Shown here in pieces: positions 7,677-14,221 of a stretch of 14,546 bases of DNA. The notes under the pieces are model-generated. The model had not been told where the DNA came from, searched no databases, and saw only the letters and a program-made list of their open reading frames with translations. Origin of the DNA: Polaromonas sp. (GTDB lineage Bacteria > Pseudomonadota > Gammaproteobacteria > Burkholderiales > Burkholderiaceae_C). Both the position numbers and the translations under genes were made by a program. Where the stretch lies: assembly GCA_014376885.1 (NCBI GenBank), contig JACMQR010000375.1, positions 1 to 14,546 of the forward strand, in the 5' to 3' direction. Within the stretch, counting starts at the first letter, position 1, and each line of letters opens with the position of its first letter.

Positions 7677-7695
7677 GCTTACAATTCTCATTTGC
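7677..7695 (-). promoter_or_regulatory. Candidate Fur box in the divergent fbpC/fbpB gap
   Basis: Read on the minus strand, GCAAATGAGAATTGTAAGC matches 12 of 19 positions of the E. coli Fur consensus GATAATGATAATCATTATC. It overlaps one arm of an inverted repeat AATTGTA (7667-7673) / TACAATT (7680-7686). It sits just upstream of the -10-like TACAAT (7673-7668) of the ATPase gene, so a bound repressor would block that promoter. Fur control is usual for iron(III) importers. The match was counted by eye and is not strong enough to be sure. Confidence 0.4.
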
Positions 7696-7771
7696 AGTTG
7701 ACCAGCTGCAATCACCATGGCGCAAGCGGGCAGGGCAGGGGCTTTGCCAGCGATGGCCTTTTTAGGTTTCC

Positions 7772-9397
7772 ATGCAGCGCCGATCTTTCGTTCGTTCTCT
7801 CCCTTCCGCGGTTTTATTCGCGCTGGTGGCCGCGCTGACGCTGCCCGTGCTGGCCGTGACGCTGTCCTGGCTGGAATTCGACGCTCCGGCCCGCTCGATC
7901 CTGCAGCAAATGCTGCAAACCGTGCTGCCTGCCTACGCCGGCACGTCGCTGCTGCTGTGCCTGCTGGTGGGCGCCGGGGTGGCCGCTGTCGGCATGGCGA
8001 CGGCCAGCGCAGTGACGCTGTTCGAATTTCCGGGGCGCCGGGTGTTCGAGTGGGCTTTGCTGCTGCCGCTGGCCATGCCGGCGTATGTGCTGGCCTATGC
8101 CTATACCGATTTCTTGCAGTATGGCGGCCCGCTGCAGACCGCGATGCGGTCGGCATTCGGACTGCAGGGGCGGCTGCTGCCCGAGGTGCGCAGCCTGGGC
8201 GGGGCGGTGCTGGTGTTCATTGCGGCGCTGTACCCTTATGTCTATCTGCTGGCGCGCACCGCCCTGTCGGAGCGGGCGGTTCACCTGATGGAAGCGGCCC
8301 GGCTGTTGGGCGCGCCGCTGTCCCGGCGCATCCGTGAGGTTGCCCTGCCGCTGGCGCGTCCGGCAGTGGCTGCCGGCGTGGCCCTGGCCCTGATGGAAAC
8401 GCTCGCCGATTTCGGTGTGTCGAGCTATTTTGGCATCCAGACCTTTACCGCCGGCATCTACAAGGCGTGGTTGTCGATGGACAACCGGATGGCCGCCGCG
8501 CAGCTGGCCACCGTGCTGCTGGTGTTTGTCGCGGTGCTGCTGCGCATTGAGCGCAGCGCCCAGCAACGCCTGAGGTTTGCCGCAGGCCGGGGCGCGCGCG
8601 CGGGGTCTGGCGACGCGGCGCCGGTGCCATTGCGCGGCAGACGGGCCGTGCTGGCCTGGGCGGTCTGCGCCGTTCCGGTGGCGCTCGGGTTTGTGCTGCC
8701 GGTGCTGTTCATGCTGCGCCCGCTGGTGATGGGCTGGGAGCAGCTGCTGTGGAGCCAGTTTGTCTATTGGACGCTCAACAGTTTGTGGCTGGCCGGGCTG
8801 AGCGCCGCACTGGCCACCGCCCTGGCGCTTGGCCTGGCGTTCGCCGTGCGGCGCCAGCCCGATGCATTGACCCGCATGGCGGTGCAGCTGGCCAGCCTGG
8901 GCTATGCGGTTCCGGGTGCGGTAATCGTGGTCGGCCTGCTGCTGCCAGTGGGCTGGCTGCAGGCGGCGGCGCCGCAAACCGGCGCCGGTTACTGGGTCAC
9001 CGCGACCGTGCTCGGTGTGGTCTGGGCTTACCTGGTGCGCTTTAGCGCCGTGGCGTTGCAAAGCATCCAAAGCGGCTACTCGCGCATTCCCCCCAGCTTT
9101 GACGACAGCGCGCGCATGCTGGGCACCACCGGCGCCGGCCTGCTGGCGCGGGTGCACTGGCCGCTGCTCAAGCGGTCGGTGGCGGTTGCCGGCCTGCTGG
9201 TGTTTGTCGATGTGATGAAGGAGCTGCCGGCCACCTTGGTGCTGCGGCCCTTCAACAGCGACACCCTGGCGGTGGTCACCTACCAGCTGGCGCGCGATGA
9301 ACGCCTTGGCGAGGCCGCCTTGCCGGCGCTGGCGCTGGTGCTGGTCGGCCTGCTGCCGGTGATTCTGCTAAGCCGCACCCTGCGCCTGAAAACATAG
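7772..9397 (+). CDS. fbpB: Iron(III)-type ABC transporter permease, two fused domains (FbpB-like)
   Basis: A 541-residue inner-membrane permease with two BPD_transp_1 halves fused in one chain, the FbpB/ThiP architecture, about 12 membrane segments. The first half carries the EAA loop near EAARLLGAPLSRRIREVALPL (about 172-192). The second carries DDSARMLGTTGAGLLARVHWPL (about 442-463), both with the conserved Gly that contacts the ATPase. The segments LADFGVSSYFGIQTFTAGIY and DVMKELPATLVLRPFNSDTLAV are strongly diagnostic of the iron(III) group. The ATG at 7772 follows a weak TTAGGT; no better start exists. The ATPase is divergent instead of downstream, and no periplasmic binding protein gene flanks the pair, so it must be encoded elsewhere or is shared. 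Substrate iron is inferred from family resemblance. Confidence 0.9.
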   Translation: MQRRSFVRSLPSAVLFALVAALTLPVLAVTLSWLEFDAPARSILQQMLQTVLPAYAGTSLLLCLLVGAGVAAVGMATASAVTLFEFPGRRVFEWALLLPLAMPAYVLAYAYTDFLQYGGPLQTAMRSAFGLQGRLLPEVRSLGGAVLVFIAALYPYVYLLARTALSERAVHLMEAARLLGAPLSRRIREVALPLARPAVAAGVALALMETLADFGVSSYFGIQTFTAGIYKAWLSMDNRMAAAQLATVLLVFVAVLLRIERSAQQRLRFAAGRGARAGSGDAAPVPLRGRRAVLAWAVCAVPVALGFVLPVLFMLRPLVMGWEQLLWSQFVYWTLNSLWLAGLSAALATALALGLAFAVRRQPDALTRMAVQLASLGYAVPGAVIVVGLLLPVGWLQAAAPQTGAGYWVTATVLGVVWAYLVRFSAVALQSIQSGYSRIPPSFDDSARMLGTTGAGLLARVHWPLLKRSVAVAGLLVFVDVMKELPATLVLRPFNSDTLAVVTYQLARDERLGEAALPALALVLVGLLPVILLSRTLRLKT

Positions 9398-9465
9398 CGG
9401 CTTCGGCAGGAATTCGGCTCGACTATCGTCAACAGACTACCGCATCGAAATCCGTTGGCCTACCT

Positions 9466-9495
9466 TGAGGCCGTCCAGCCTTGGCTAGTATTTTC
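9466..9495 (+). promoter_or_regulatory. Weak candidate promoter for the cysteine-repeat protein
   Basis: TTGAGG followed after 18 bases by TATTTT lies roughly 90 bases upstream of the ATG at 9589. The 191-base gap after the permease holds no other recognisable element, and the gene has its own AAAGGA ribosome site at 9577-9582. This is motif matching by eye only. Confidence 0.25.
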
Positions 9496-9588
9496 CAACA
9501 GGGACAGGCGGCACAGGGTCGCTTCCTTGCGATTTCGTGTGTCAGGTGCCGTGGCCACCGAGCCACGCCAACGTTCAAAGGATCAACC

Positions 9589-10158
9589 ATGAAAGCCAAA
9601 CTTTTTATTCTCAGCCTGGCCCTGTCAGGAGTTTTTGCCGGCCCGGCCAGTGCCCTGACAAAAGCCGAATACGACAGCCAGAAAAGCCAGGCCAGCGCAG
9701 ACTACAAGGTCAACCGAAAAAACTGCGGCAGCCTTAAAGGCAATGCCAACGACATCTGCATGTCCCAGGCCAAGGGGGCGGAAAAAGTCGCCAAGGCCGA
9801 ACTCGAAGCGCAGTACAAGCCCGGTGCCAAGACAACGCGCGACCTGGCCATGGCCAAGGCCGACACCGCCTTTGACACAGCCAAGGAAAAGTGCGACGAC
9901 CTGGCGGGCAATCCCAAGGATGTGTGTGTCAAGGATGCCAAGGCTGTGCATGTGAAAGCCCGGGAAGACGCCAAGGTCGCCAAGGTGGCAGCAGACACCA
10001 GCGGCAGCAAGACCGAAAAAGTCAACGAAGCCAGGAAAGACGCCAGCACCGAAACACGCGAAGCCAGCTACAAGGCGGCCAAGGCACGCTGCGACAGCCT
10101 GGCGGGCAATGCCAAAGACACCTGCCAAAAAGACGCCCAGGCGAAATTCGGCATGTGA
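9589..10158 (+). CDS. Exported Lys/Ala-rich protein with three C-x10-C repeats
   Basis: A 189-residue protein of unknown function. Residues 1-22 are a clear Sec signal peptide (MKAKLFILSLALSGVFAGPASA, cleavage after ASA predicted). The mature part is Lys/Ala/Asp-rich and carries three copies of C-x2-L-x-G-N-x2-D-x-C: Cys46-57, Cys102-113, Cys168-179. Each has aromatic/basic helices before it (ADYKVNRKN, TAFDTAKEK, ASYKAAKAR). The exact 10-residue Cys spacing in all three suggests one disulfide per repeat in the periplasm. The start is ATG 9589, preceded by AAAGGA; the open frame extends back to 9481, but the signal peptide fixes this start. Similar proteins in Burkholderiales are often labelled 'cell envelope biogenesis protein TonB', a label I see no support for here. 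It stands alone, converging on the Stealth gene. Confidence 0.85.
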   Translation: MKAKLFILSLALSGVFAGPASALTKAEYDSQKSQASADYKVNRKNCGSLKGNANDICMSQAKGAEKVAKAELEAQYKPGAKTTRDLAMAKADTAFDTAKEKCDDLAGNPKDVCVKDAKAVHVKAREDAKVAKVAADTSGSKTEKVNEARKDASTETREASYKAAKARCDSLAGNAKDTCQKDAQAKFGM

Positions 10159-10174
10159 CTTCACTCTGGGACCG

Positions 10175-10210
10175 GCTTGCGGCAAGTTGCCCGGGCAGCT
10201 TGCCGCAAGC
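10175..10210 (+). terminator. Long hairpin after the cysteine-repeat gene
   Basis: GCTTGCGGCAAG (10175-10186) is perfectly complementary to CTTGCCGCAAGC (10199-10210). The loop itself contains the palindrome TGCCCGGGCA, so the stem can extend further. It starts 17 bases after the stop codon. No T-run follows, so it is either a factor-assisted terminator or a 3'-end stabiliser between two convergent genes. The next 105 bases to the Stealth gene show nothing further. Confidence 0.45.
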
Positions 10211-10316
10211 GCCTCAGCAAGCCCGGATTTCTGCGGCCCGGCGCTTTATTCTCACGGCCTGCTGCCTGCCCAGCAGATGCCAGCAACCGGCTGCCATCCG
10301 CCTGGTGTTTGACAAG

Positions 10317-11405
10317 CTAGGCCGCAACTGACTCCATGTTGTTAGCAAACTCAAACGACGAGGGCCGGGGCAGCAGCTTTTGAAGGGTTTGCGCGATGCG
10401 CAGCAGCCGAGGGTCGTCGTCAAGCGCCTCGTCGCAGGTGTCGTTGATGCAAAAAAACGGCAGCTTGCCGAAGTTTTCTTCCAGCTCGGCAAATTGCCAC
10501 TCTGCCTGCGCATCGCCGGTGTTGATGTACAGCGGGTTGAGTTCTTGCTGCTCGGCATAGCCCACCTGCACCATCCAGCGCGGCGCCAGATCGGGGACGA
10601 TGGGGGGAATACGCCAGGAACGAAACACGGTCGAGCGAACCTGCGCAAACCAGTCCTGCGCCAGGTGTTCAAGCTCGTGCATCACGCTTTTGCGCATGGC
10701 GCGCGGCGTGTGCGAGTAGACCTGTGCAATGTGCCGGTAGTGCGGATAGCGCTCGGCAAGCCAGCGGCCCGATTCGATCGAGGCATTGACCAGCGAGGTT
10801 TCAGCCGGATCAAGCGCCGCCGGGTGCGCTGCCGATGCAGGCTCCATGAAGACTTTGAGCCGCTCGCCAAACCACCAGGCGGGGTTGACCTTCTGGCCGA
10901 AAAAGACATCGTCGTTCAGGTACAAAAAGCGCTCGGACAGGCCGGGAATGTGGTGCAGGTAGGACTCTATGTTGCCCGAGTCGAACACCTGCGAGGCCCC
11001 GGCCGGCAGCAGATCACGGTGGTCCACCACGGTTACCCGTTCCGAGGGGCGCAGCCAGGCCGGCGTCTGGCCGTCGGTCACGATGTACACCTGGCCATGC
11101 TCCGGAAAAAACCGCTCGAGCGCGCGCAGGTTGAACAGCAACTCGGAATTGTCGCGATAGCGGCCCGCCACATTGCCAAAAACAGCAAGGTCCTGGTGGT
11201 TCTGCCGGGTCCAGGCGGCATAAGCCGCGTGGCGCTTGCTCAGCCAGACTGGATCGGCGCCATTGACCCAGAGGTAAACGATGTCGATTGAATCGCTGAG
11301 GTTTGAATCGCCTTTGGCCTGAGATTTCAATTGACGCGTTCCCGAGAAGTAAGGTGTAGTCGGCAGTTGCCACTGTCTGCGGGGCAGGTCCGCGCGACAT
11401 GGCAC
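10317..11405 (-). CDS. Stealth-family sugar-phosphate transferase (capsule type)
   Basis: Stealth proteins are hexose-1-phosphate transferases that build phosphate-linked capsular polysaccharides; the human relative is GlcNAc-1-phosphotransferase. All four conserved regions are visible: CR1 IDIVYLWVNGADPVW (40-54); CR2 GRYRDNSELLFNLRALERF through VYIVTDGQTPAWL (81-118); CR3 FDSGNIESYLHHIPGLSERF plus LYLNDDVFFG (141-170); CR4 FFCINDTCDEALDDDPRL near the C-terminus. The start is doubtful. GTG 11405 gives 37 residues before CR1, more than usual. The ATG at 11400 with AAAAGG before it is in another frame. TTG 11330, behind GGGAACGCG, would put CR1 14 residues in. There are no other polysaccharide genes nearby, so it is an orphan here. 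Confidence 0.88.
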   Translation of the reverse strand: MPCRADLPRRQWQLPTTPYFSGTRQLKSQAKGDSNLSDSIDIVYLWVNGADPVWLSKRHAAYAAWTRQNHQDLAVFGNVAGRYRDNSELLFNLRALERFFPEHGQVYIVTDGQTPAWLRPSERVTVVDHRDLLPAGASQVFDSGNIESYLHHIPGLSERFLYLNDDVFFGQKVNPAWWFGERLKVFMEPASAAHPAALDPAETSLVNASIESGRWLAERYPHYRHIAQVYSHTPRAMRKSVMHELEHLAQDWFAQVRSTVFRSWRIPPIVPDLAPRWMVQVGYAEQQELNPLYINTGDAQAEWQFAELEENFGKLPFFCINDTCDEALDDDPRLLRIAQTLQKLLPRPSSFEFANNMESVAA

Positions 11406-11474
11406 CTTTTAATTTTGTTAAATACCTGCTTTAGGCTGAAAGTGGCCACTTGTGCTTGACCCTGCTTAACAGTT

Positions 11475-11492
11475 AGCTATAAAAAAAATAGC
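11475..11492. repeat. Short GCTAT/ATAGC inverted repeat
   Basis: GCTATaaaaaaaATAGC is a five-base-pair stem around an A-run, 70 bases upstream of the Stealth gene. It resembles the GCTAT-type element after plsC and may be a degraded copy of the same dispersed repeat. The 285-base gap 11406-11690 also holds a perfect 8-bp hairpin CAACCTAA/TTAGGTTG (11574-11581 and 11592-11599) and a 9-bp inverted repeat GCAAAGCTG/CAGCTTTGC (11628-11636 and 11665-11673). I see no gene in this gap. Confidence 0.3.
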
Positions 11493-11690
11493 ACCCTGCA
11501 AGGAGGTGTCTGGTGTCACGGGGAAGCAGGTGTCTGTGGGAGCCCGCAAGTGAAATGCCCGTCGCAAACCGTTCAACCTAAGCTTTACATTTTAGGTTGT
11601 TTGGATACAAACTGTGGCGGAGCCTTTGCAAAGCTGGAGCGATAGCACCTGACCAGCGCATCCGCAGCTTTGCGGACCTTCAGTACGGCG

Positions 11691-12335
11691 TCAAGGATTG
11701 GCAAGCATCTGACCGGCCGGGTACGGCTGCATGAACGCCATTGACCGGCCCACAGGCGCCGTCAGCCAGTCGTCGTAATTTGCCTCGGGCAGGATGACCA
11801 CCATGCGCTTTTCGTCGCCAGGCTTGTGAAGGTTGCGCATCAGCGGATGATCGTCTGCGTTGACCGTCAGCATGGTGAAGCTGAGGATCGGGTCACCGGC
11901 CGGTGATTTCCAGGCGCTCCACAGCCCGGCCACACCCAGCGCCCGGCCGTCACGGCGAACAATCCGCGTGGCCTGGGCCTTGCCCGATCGCCAATCGGGC
12001 TCGTAGAGGGCCTCGGCCGGAATGATGCACCTGTGGCCCCGGCGCCAGGCATCCCGAAAGCTGGGCAAGGTGGCCGCTGTCTCGCTGCGCGCGTTGTAGG
12101 TACGGCGCGCAAATTTGTCGTCTTTCGCCCAGACCGGGATCAAGCCAAACACGCCGGTCAGCGCCTCGCGGTCTGGCACCGCTTCGTCGCCCGCATCGGC
12201 CTCTGACGGTCGCCTGATGAAGACCGCCCGGTAAGCGGGCCAAACGTCAAAAACGCCCTGCTCGGGCGGCGGTTTGACGCCGAACTCTTTTTCAAGTTGG
12301 GCCCGGTCCTTGATTGCTTGGAAATGGCTGCACAT
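11691..12335 (-). CDS. yedK: SRAP-domain protein (YedK/HMCES), abasic-site DNA-protein crosslinker
   Basis: Single-domain SRAP protein of 214 residues, usual length for bacterial YedK. It forms a covalent thiazolidine crosslink with abasic sites in single-stranded DNA through Cys2, exposed after Met removal. Catalytic and binding elements are present: MCSHFQ with Cys2; FGLIPVWAKD (about 63-72); YNARSETA with the conserved Asn/Arg (about 79-86); CIIPAEALYEPDW with the Glu (about 102-114); FTMLTVNADDHPLMRNLHKP with the active His (about 152-171); RMVVIL. The ATG at 12335 must be right because Cys2 has to follow it. The gene stands alone, flanked upstream by an intrinsic terminator at 12402-12435. 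A CAAAAT box lies six bases before the ATG, again hinting at a leaderless start. Confidence 0.94.
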   Translation of the reverse strand: MCSHFQAIKDRAQLEKEFGVKPPPEQGVFDVWPAYRAVFIRRPSEADAGDEAVPDREALTGVFGLIPVWAKDDKFARRTYNARSETAATLPSFRDAWRRGHRCIIPAEALYEPDWRSGKAQATRIVRRDGRALGVAGLWSAWKSPAGDPILSFTMLTVNADDHPLMRNLHKPGDEKRMVVILPEANYDDWLTAPVGRSMAFMQPYPAGQMLANP

Positions 12336-12401
12336 GGCCCTATTTTGCCGGTCTCAAGGCAGTTGTGCATGGTCGAGCCGTGTCGGCGTACGAGACAACA
12401 A

Positions 12402-12435
12402 AAAACCCGCTGTAGCTATGAACTACGCGGGTTTT
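12402..12435 (-). terminator. Intrinsic terminator upstream of the SRAP gene
   Basis: AAAACCCGC (12402-12410) pairs with GCGGGTTTT (12427-12435), extended inward by GTAG/CTAC across a single bulged T. On the minus strand the stem is followed by TTTTTTG, a proper U-tract. On the plus strand only four T follow. It would stop minus-strand transcripts arriving from the insertion-sequence debris before they reach the SRAP gene. Confidence 0.7.
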
Positions 12436-12459
12436 GATGCTTGAAAACACTTGGGTTGA

Positions 12460-12543
12460 GTGCACACCATCGTGGCGGGCAACTCCCCGGATACTGCCCG
12501 GCCCATCACTCCTGCGCAAGAATGGTACTCGTTGGACGCTTAC
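12460..12543 (+). mobile_element. Detached IS66-type terminal end
   Basis: The plus strand ends TTGGACGCTTAC at 12543. Its minus-strand reading GTAAGCGTCCAACGAG begins with GTAA, the conserved tip of IS66-family inverted repeats. It aligns with the other end at 13019 (GTAAGCGGCCAGCCATGCC) at about 22 of 28 positions with two one-base gaps. The left limit (about 12460) is a guess; I recognise no transposase coding sequence in it. It directly abuts the interrupted tnpB, pointing to a nested insertion or rearrangement. Confidence 0.5.
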
Positions 12544-12571
12544 CCAGCCACAGCGCGTCGATGCGAATCAC
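12544..12571 (-). pseudogene. tnpB: IS66 TnpB, first nine codons only
   Basis: GTG at 12571 overlaps the tnpA stop as GTGA, the usual IS66 coupling. The codons read V-I-R-I-D-A-L-W-L, matching the start of IS66 Orf2 (MIRIDAIWL-type). Homology ends exactly where the GTAAGCG tip of the second IS66 end begins. The remaining open frame (KRPTSTILAQE) is read from that end and stops. Not functional. Confidence 0.6.
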
Positions 12572-12939
12572 CGCAGCCACTCACGCACCCAGGCCGCGCA
12601 CTCGCCGGCATACTGGACGGGCCAGCTCACCGTGACAGTGGCCGCCCCTGGGCGGCGCACCTCCACGCGGATTTCTGGCGAAACGGCCGCCACAGCCGGC
12701 TGGGGCATCTGCACGGCAAAGAACTCAGCGCCGTGCCGGGTGCTTACCGCAGCATGGCTGCCAGCGCCTGCCTCAACGCCTTGGGCCTCCTCGCGCAGCC
12801 AGTGGTAAACCACGTTGGCGTTCAACCCGTTGCGCAGCGCTATCGCGGCCACGGAGGCATCGGCTTGGCGGCAGGCCTGAAGCACCTCAGCCCTGAATTG
12901 GGTACTGTGTTTGCGCCGCGCCACTCTTTTCGTTTCCAT
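12568..12939 (-). CDS. tnpA: IS66-family accessory transposition protein TnpA
   Basis: A 123-residue small protein (Orf1) of IS66 elements, with a helix-turn-helix in the first half: HSTQFRAEVLQACRQADASVAAIALRNGLNANVVYHWLREE (about residues 10-50). The C-terminal segment EIRVEVRRPGAATVTVSWPVQYAGECAAWVREWLR is typical of the family. I chose ATG 12939 (METKRVARRKHS); a GTG at 12948 would add three residues. A near-perfect hairpin covers the start codon. The gene looks intact, but its partners tnpB and tnpC are truncated or gone, so it cannot support transposition by itself. Confidence 0.82.
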   Translation of the reverse strand: METKRVARRKHSTQFRAEVLQACRQADASVAAIALRNGLNANVVYHWLREEAQGVEAGAGSHAAVSTRHGAEFFAVQMPQPAVAAVSPEIRVEVRRPGAATVTVSWPVQYAGECAAWVREWLR

Positions 12940-12970
12940 AGTGCCCACTTATTTGTTTCGTGGACACTAT
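12938..12970. repeat. Inverted repeat over the IS66 tnpA start codon
   Basis: ATAGTGCCCAC (12938-12948) and GTGGACACTAT (12960-12970) are complementary at 10 of 11 positions around an 11-base AT-rich loop. On the minus strand the ATG at 12939 lies in the 3' arm, so the structure could hide the tnpA start or act as an operator for a dimeric repressor. Confidence 0.5.
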
Positions 12971-13019
12971 GTTTGACCGCTTTCTTCCCAGTCTCAAGAT
13001 GGCATGGCTGGCCGCTTAC

Positions 13020-13465
13020 GACGTACCCGCCCTGGACGCCGTGCTGTTCCTGACTCCGCGTAATTCACAGGTGGATGTGGTGTAGTCGGTCGGACGTGTC
13101 ATGCGCAAACCCAAGGACAGCAAGAAGAAGCTGGGGTACGTGATTTTGCCGGTGGTGATCCCAGCAGGCATGCAGCCCGAAGAGGCGCTCAAAGACAACA
13201 AGACCTACAAAGTGGTGTGGGAGGTGCTGCAAGAGCTGCGCTCGCATGATGACCGCTTTGACGCCATGATCAACAAACTGGATTTGACCGGCCAGGACAA
13301 GTCCAAGATGGAAATCATCGCCATCACTGACACCATCAATATCAAAAGCAAGGCCAAAGCGAACGAAACGAAGGGAGCCAAAGTCAACGGCAAGGCCGCG
13401 AAAGCCGCCAAGGGTGGGCAAAACCTGGGGCAGAGCGCCGAGGCTACGCCGCTCCAGCTACCGCC
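13020..13465 (+). pseudogene. Fragment of a type ISP / DEAD-box restriction helicase, with a nonsense codon
   Basis: Reading from 13020, the frame gives DVPALDAVLFLTPRNSQVDVV, a TAG stop at 13083-13085, then SVGRVMRKPKDSKKKLGYVILPVVIPAG and further conserved residues. Intact relatives read QVDVVQSVGRVMR, the SF2 helicase motif VI, so the stop replaces the Gln by a single C-to-T change. The fragment begins at the base after the IS66 end and loses homology near 13465, where the secretion-exporter fragment on the other strand begins; the frame itself stays open to 13559 from an ATG at 13101. N-terminal nuclease, helicase motifs I-V and the C-terminal methyltransferase/target-recognition parts are absent. 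The parent family is predicted helicases of type ISP restriction-modification enzymes, recognised from memory. Confidence 0.68.
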
Positions 13466-13798
13466 AGGAATTCGTTTCAGATTAGCTTCGAAAATAGCGA
13501 TGAAGACGCGGTGGCGCAAGAGTCCATCGAGTTTTAAACCCGTCTCTTGCATGATTTGAGCGCGTGCCCACTCCAATACTTCCATCAACAAGAAGGCGGC
13601 CAACACGACCAGCGTCAGCATGGCAAGTGTGAGGTGATTGCGGCTTCCGACAACGCGGTCATAAACCTCCAGCATGCAGGCGCTGGGTGCCAGGATGAGC
13701 AAACAGGCACAAACACTAAACCATGCAGCGCGGACAAAATAAGGACGTAGTGACAAGACCGCCAAATGCAGCTCGGAAGGGGGGGTGCGAGAACTCAT
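13460..13798 (-). pseudogene. 5' fragment of a type I secretion ABC permease/ATPase
   Basis: The minus frame from ATG 13798 (AAGG five bases upstream) encodes about 113 recognisable residues of the membrane domain of a type I secretion ABC exporter (PrtD/HlyB-like). Membrane segments lie at about 24-42 and 58-74, followed by MLEVYDRVVGSRNHLTLAML, MEVLEWARAQIMQETGLKLD and FEANLKRIPGG. Homology stops at the Pro-Gly-Gly near 13460; downstream the frame stays open to 13205 but is antisense to the helicase fragment. The rest of the membrane domain and the entire ATPase domain are missing, so it cannot export anything. It lies downstream of, and in the same orientation as, the repeat-protein gene at the right edge, as expected for an exporter beside its substrate. 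Confidence 0.75.
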
Positions 13799-14001
13799 GA
13801 GGCCTTGTCAACCGACATAGATGCAAAAATTTGGCCTTTACCCACAAGTAAAAACCGAGTTTTTAAGACGGATTGAGAAACGAGGACTTCGACTATGGAA
13901 ACTGCTGCGCAACAAAAAGATGGACATCGTGTTGTGCAACTTTGAGTTCATCTTTTTGTATATTGATGCGTTTTTTGTTTTTAGTAACTTGCCAGTGTGC
14001 A

Positions 14002-14102
14002 GTTTCGACTGAAAACGAATGTGTCTCGATTTGGCTCAGTAGAAATTCTCCGCTATTAAAAATAGATTCCCCAGAACACCTGCATGCCGTTTCGACTGAA
14101 AA
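14002..14102. repeat. Two direct copies of GTTTCGACTGAAAA
   Basis: Exact 14-base copies lie at 14002-14015 and 14089-14102, each preceded by a GTG/CATG-like and C-rich context (GTGTGCA, GCATGCC). Only two copies and 73 bases between them, so this is not a CRISPR array. They may be protein-binding repeats at the end of a lost mobile element. Confidence 0.45.
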
Positions 14103-14221
14103 TCGCGAACAAGTGTGCGTGGAGATTCCGAGGAAGCTCTTCTTTAAACAAAGGTATGCAAAACGGCAATTGATCCGGGTAATCCTGTCAAACGTTATTA
14201 CTGTTTATCTGCGTCGAGCAT

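Larger units (their letters stand above)
12544..13019 (-). mobile_element. Truncated IS66-family insertion sequence (left end, tnpA, start of tnpB)
   Basis: The terminal repeat begins at 13019 on the minus strand (GTAAGCGGCCAGCC...), followed by tnpA and then the first bases of tnpB, which starts GTG at 12571 overlapping the tnpA stop. tnpB reads VIRIDALWL, the typical TnpB opening, and is cut at 12544 where another IS66-type end begins. The fused frame stops about 12 codons later. tnpC and the remaining tnpB are missing. The base after the outer end (13020) starts a helicase fragment, so this element interrupted that gene. Confidence 0.75.

Noticed and set aside
7662..8156. N-terminal extension of the ABC ATPase open frame
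   Set aside because: The 165 extra residues are antisense to the permease and unlike any transporter sequence; the family N-terminus begins at ATG 7661.
7814..9157. 447-residue minus-strand open frame
   Set aside because: Antisense of the permease gene; low-complexity Gln/His/Arg composition and no domain recognised.
12231..12243. GTAAGCG motif inside the SRAP gene as a possible third IS66 end
   Set aside because: It lies inside an intact conserved gene and lacks the longer similarity seen between the ends at 12543 and 13019.
12434..13053. Plus-strand open frames of 124 and 197 residues
   Set aside because: They are antisense to the IS66 tnpA gene and cross insertion-sequence boundaries without any domain similarity.
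13821..14012. 63-residue plus-strand open frame in the AT-rich region
   Set aside because: No ribosome site, no known domain and flanked by decayed DNA; too weak to call a gene.
14002..14102. CRISPR array
   Set aside because: Only two copies of a 14-base repeat, no regular spacers and no cas genes.
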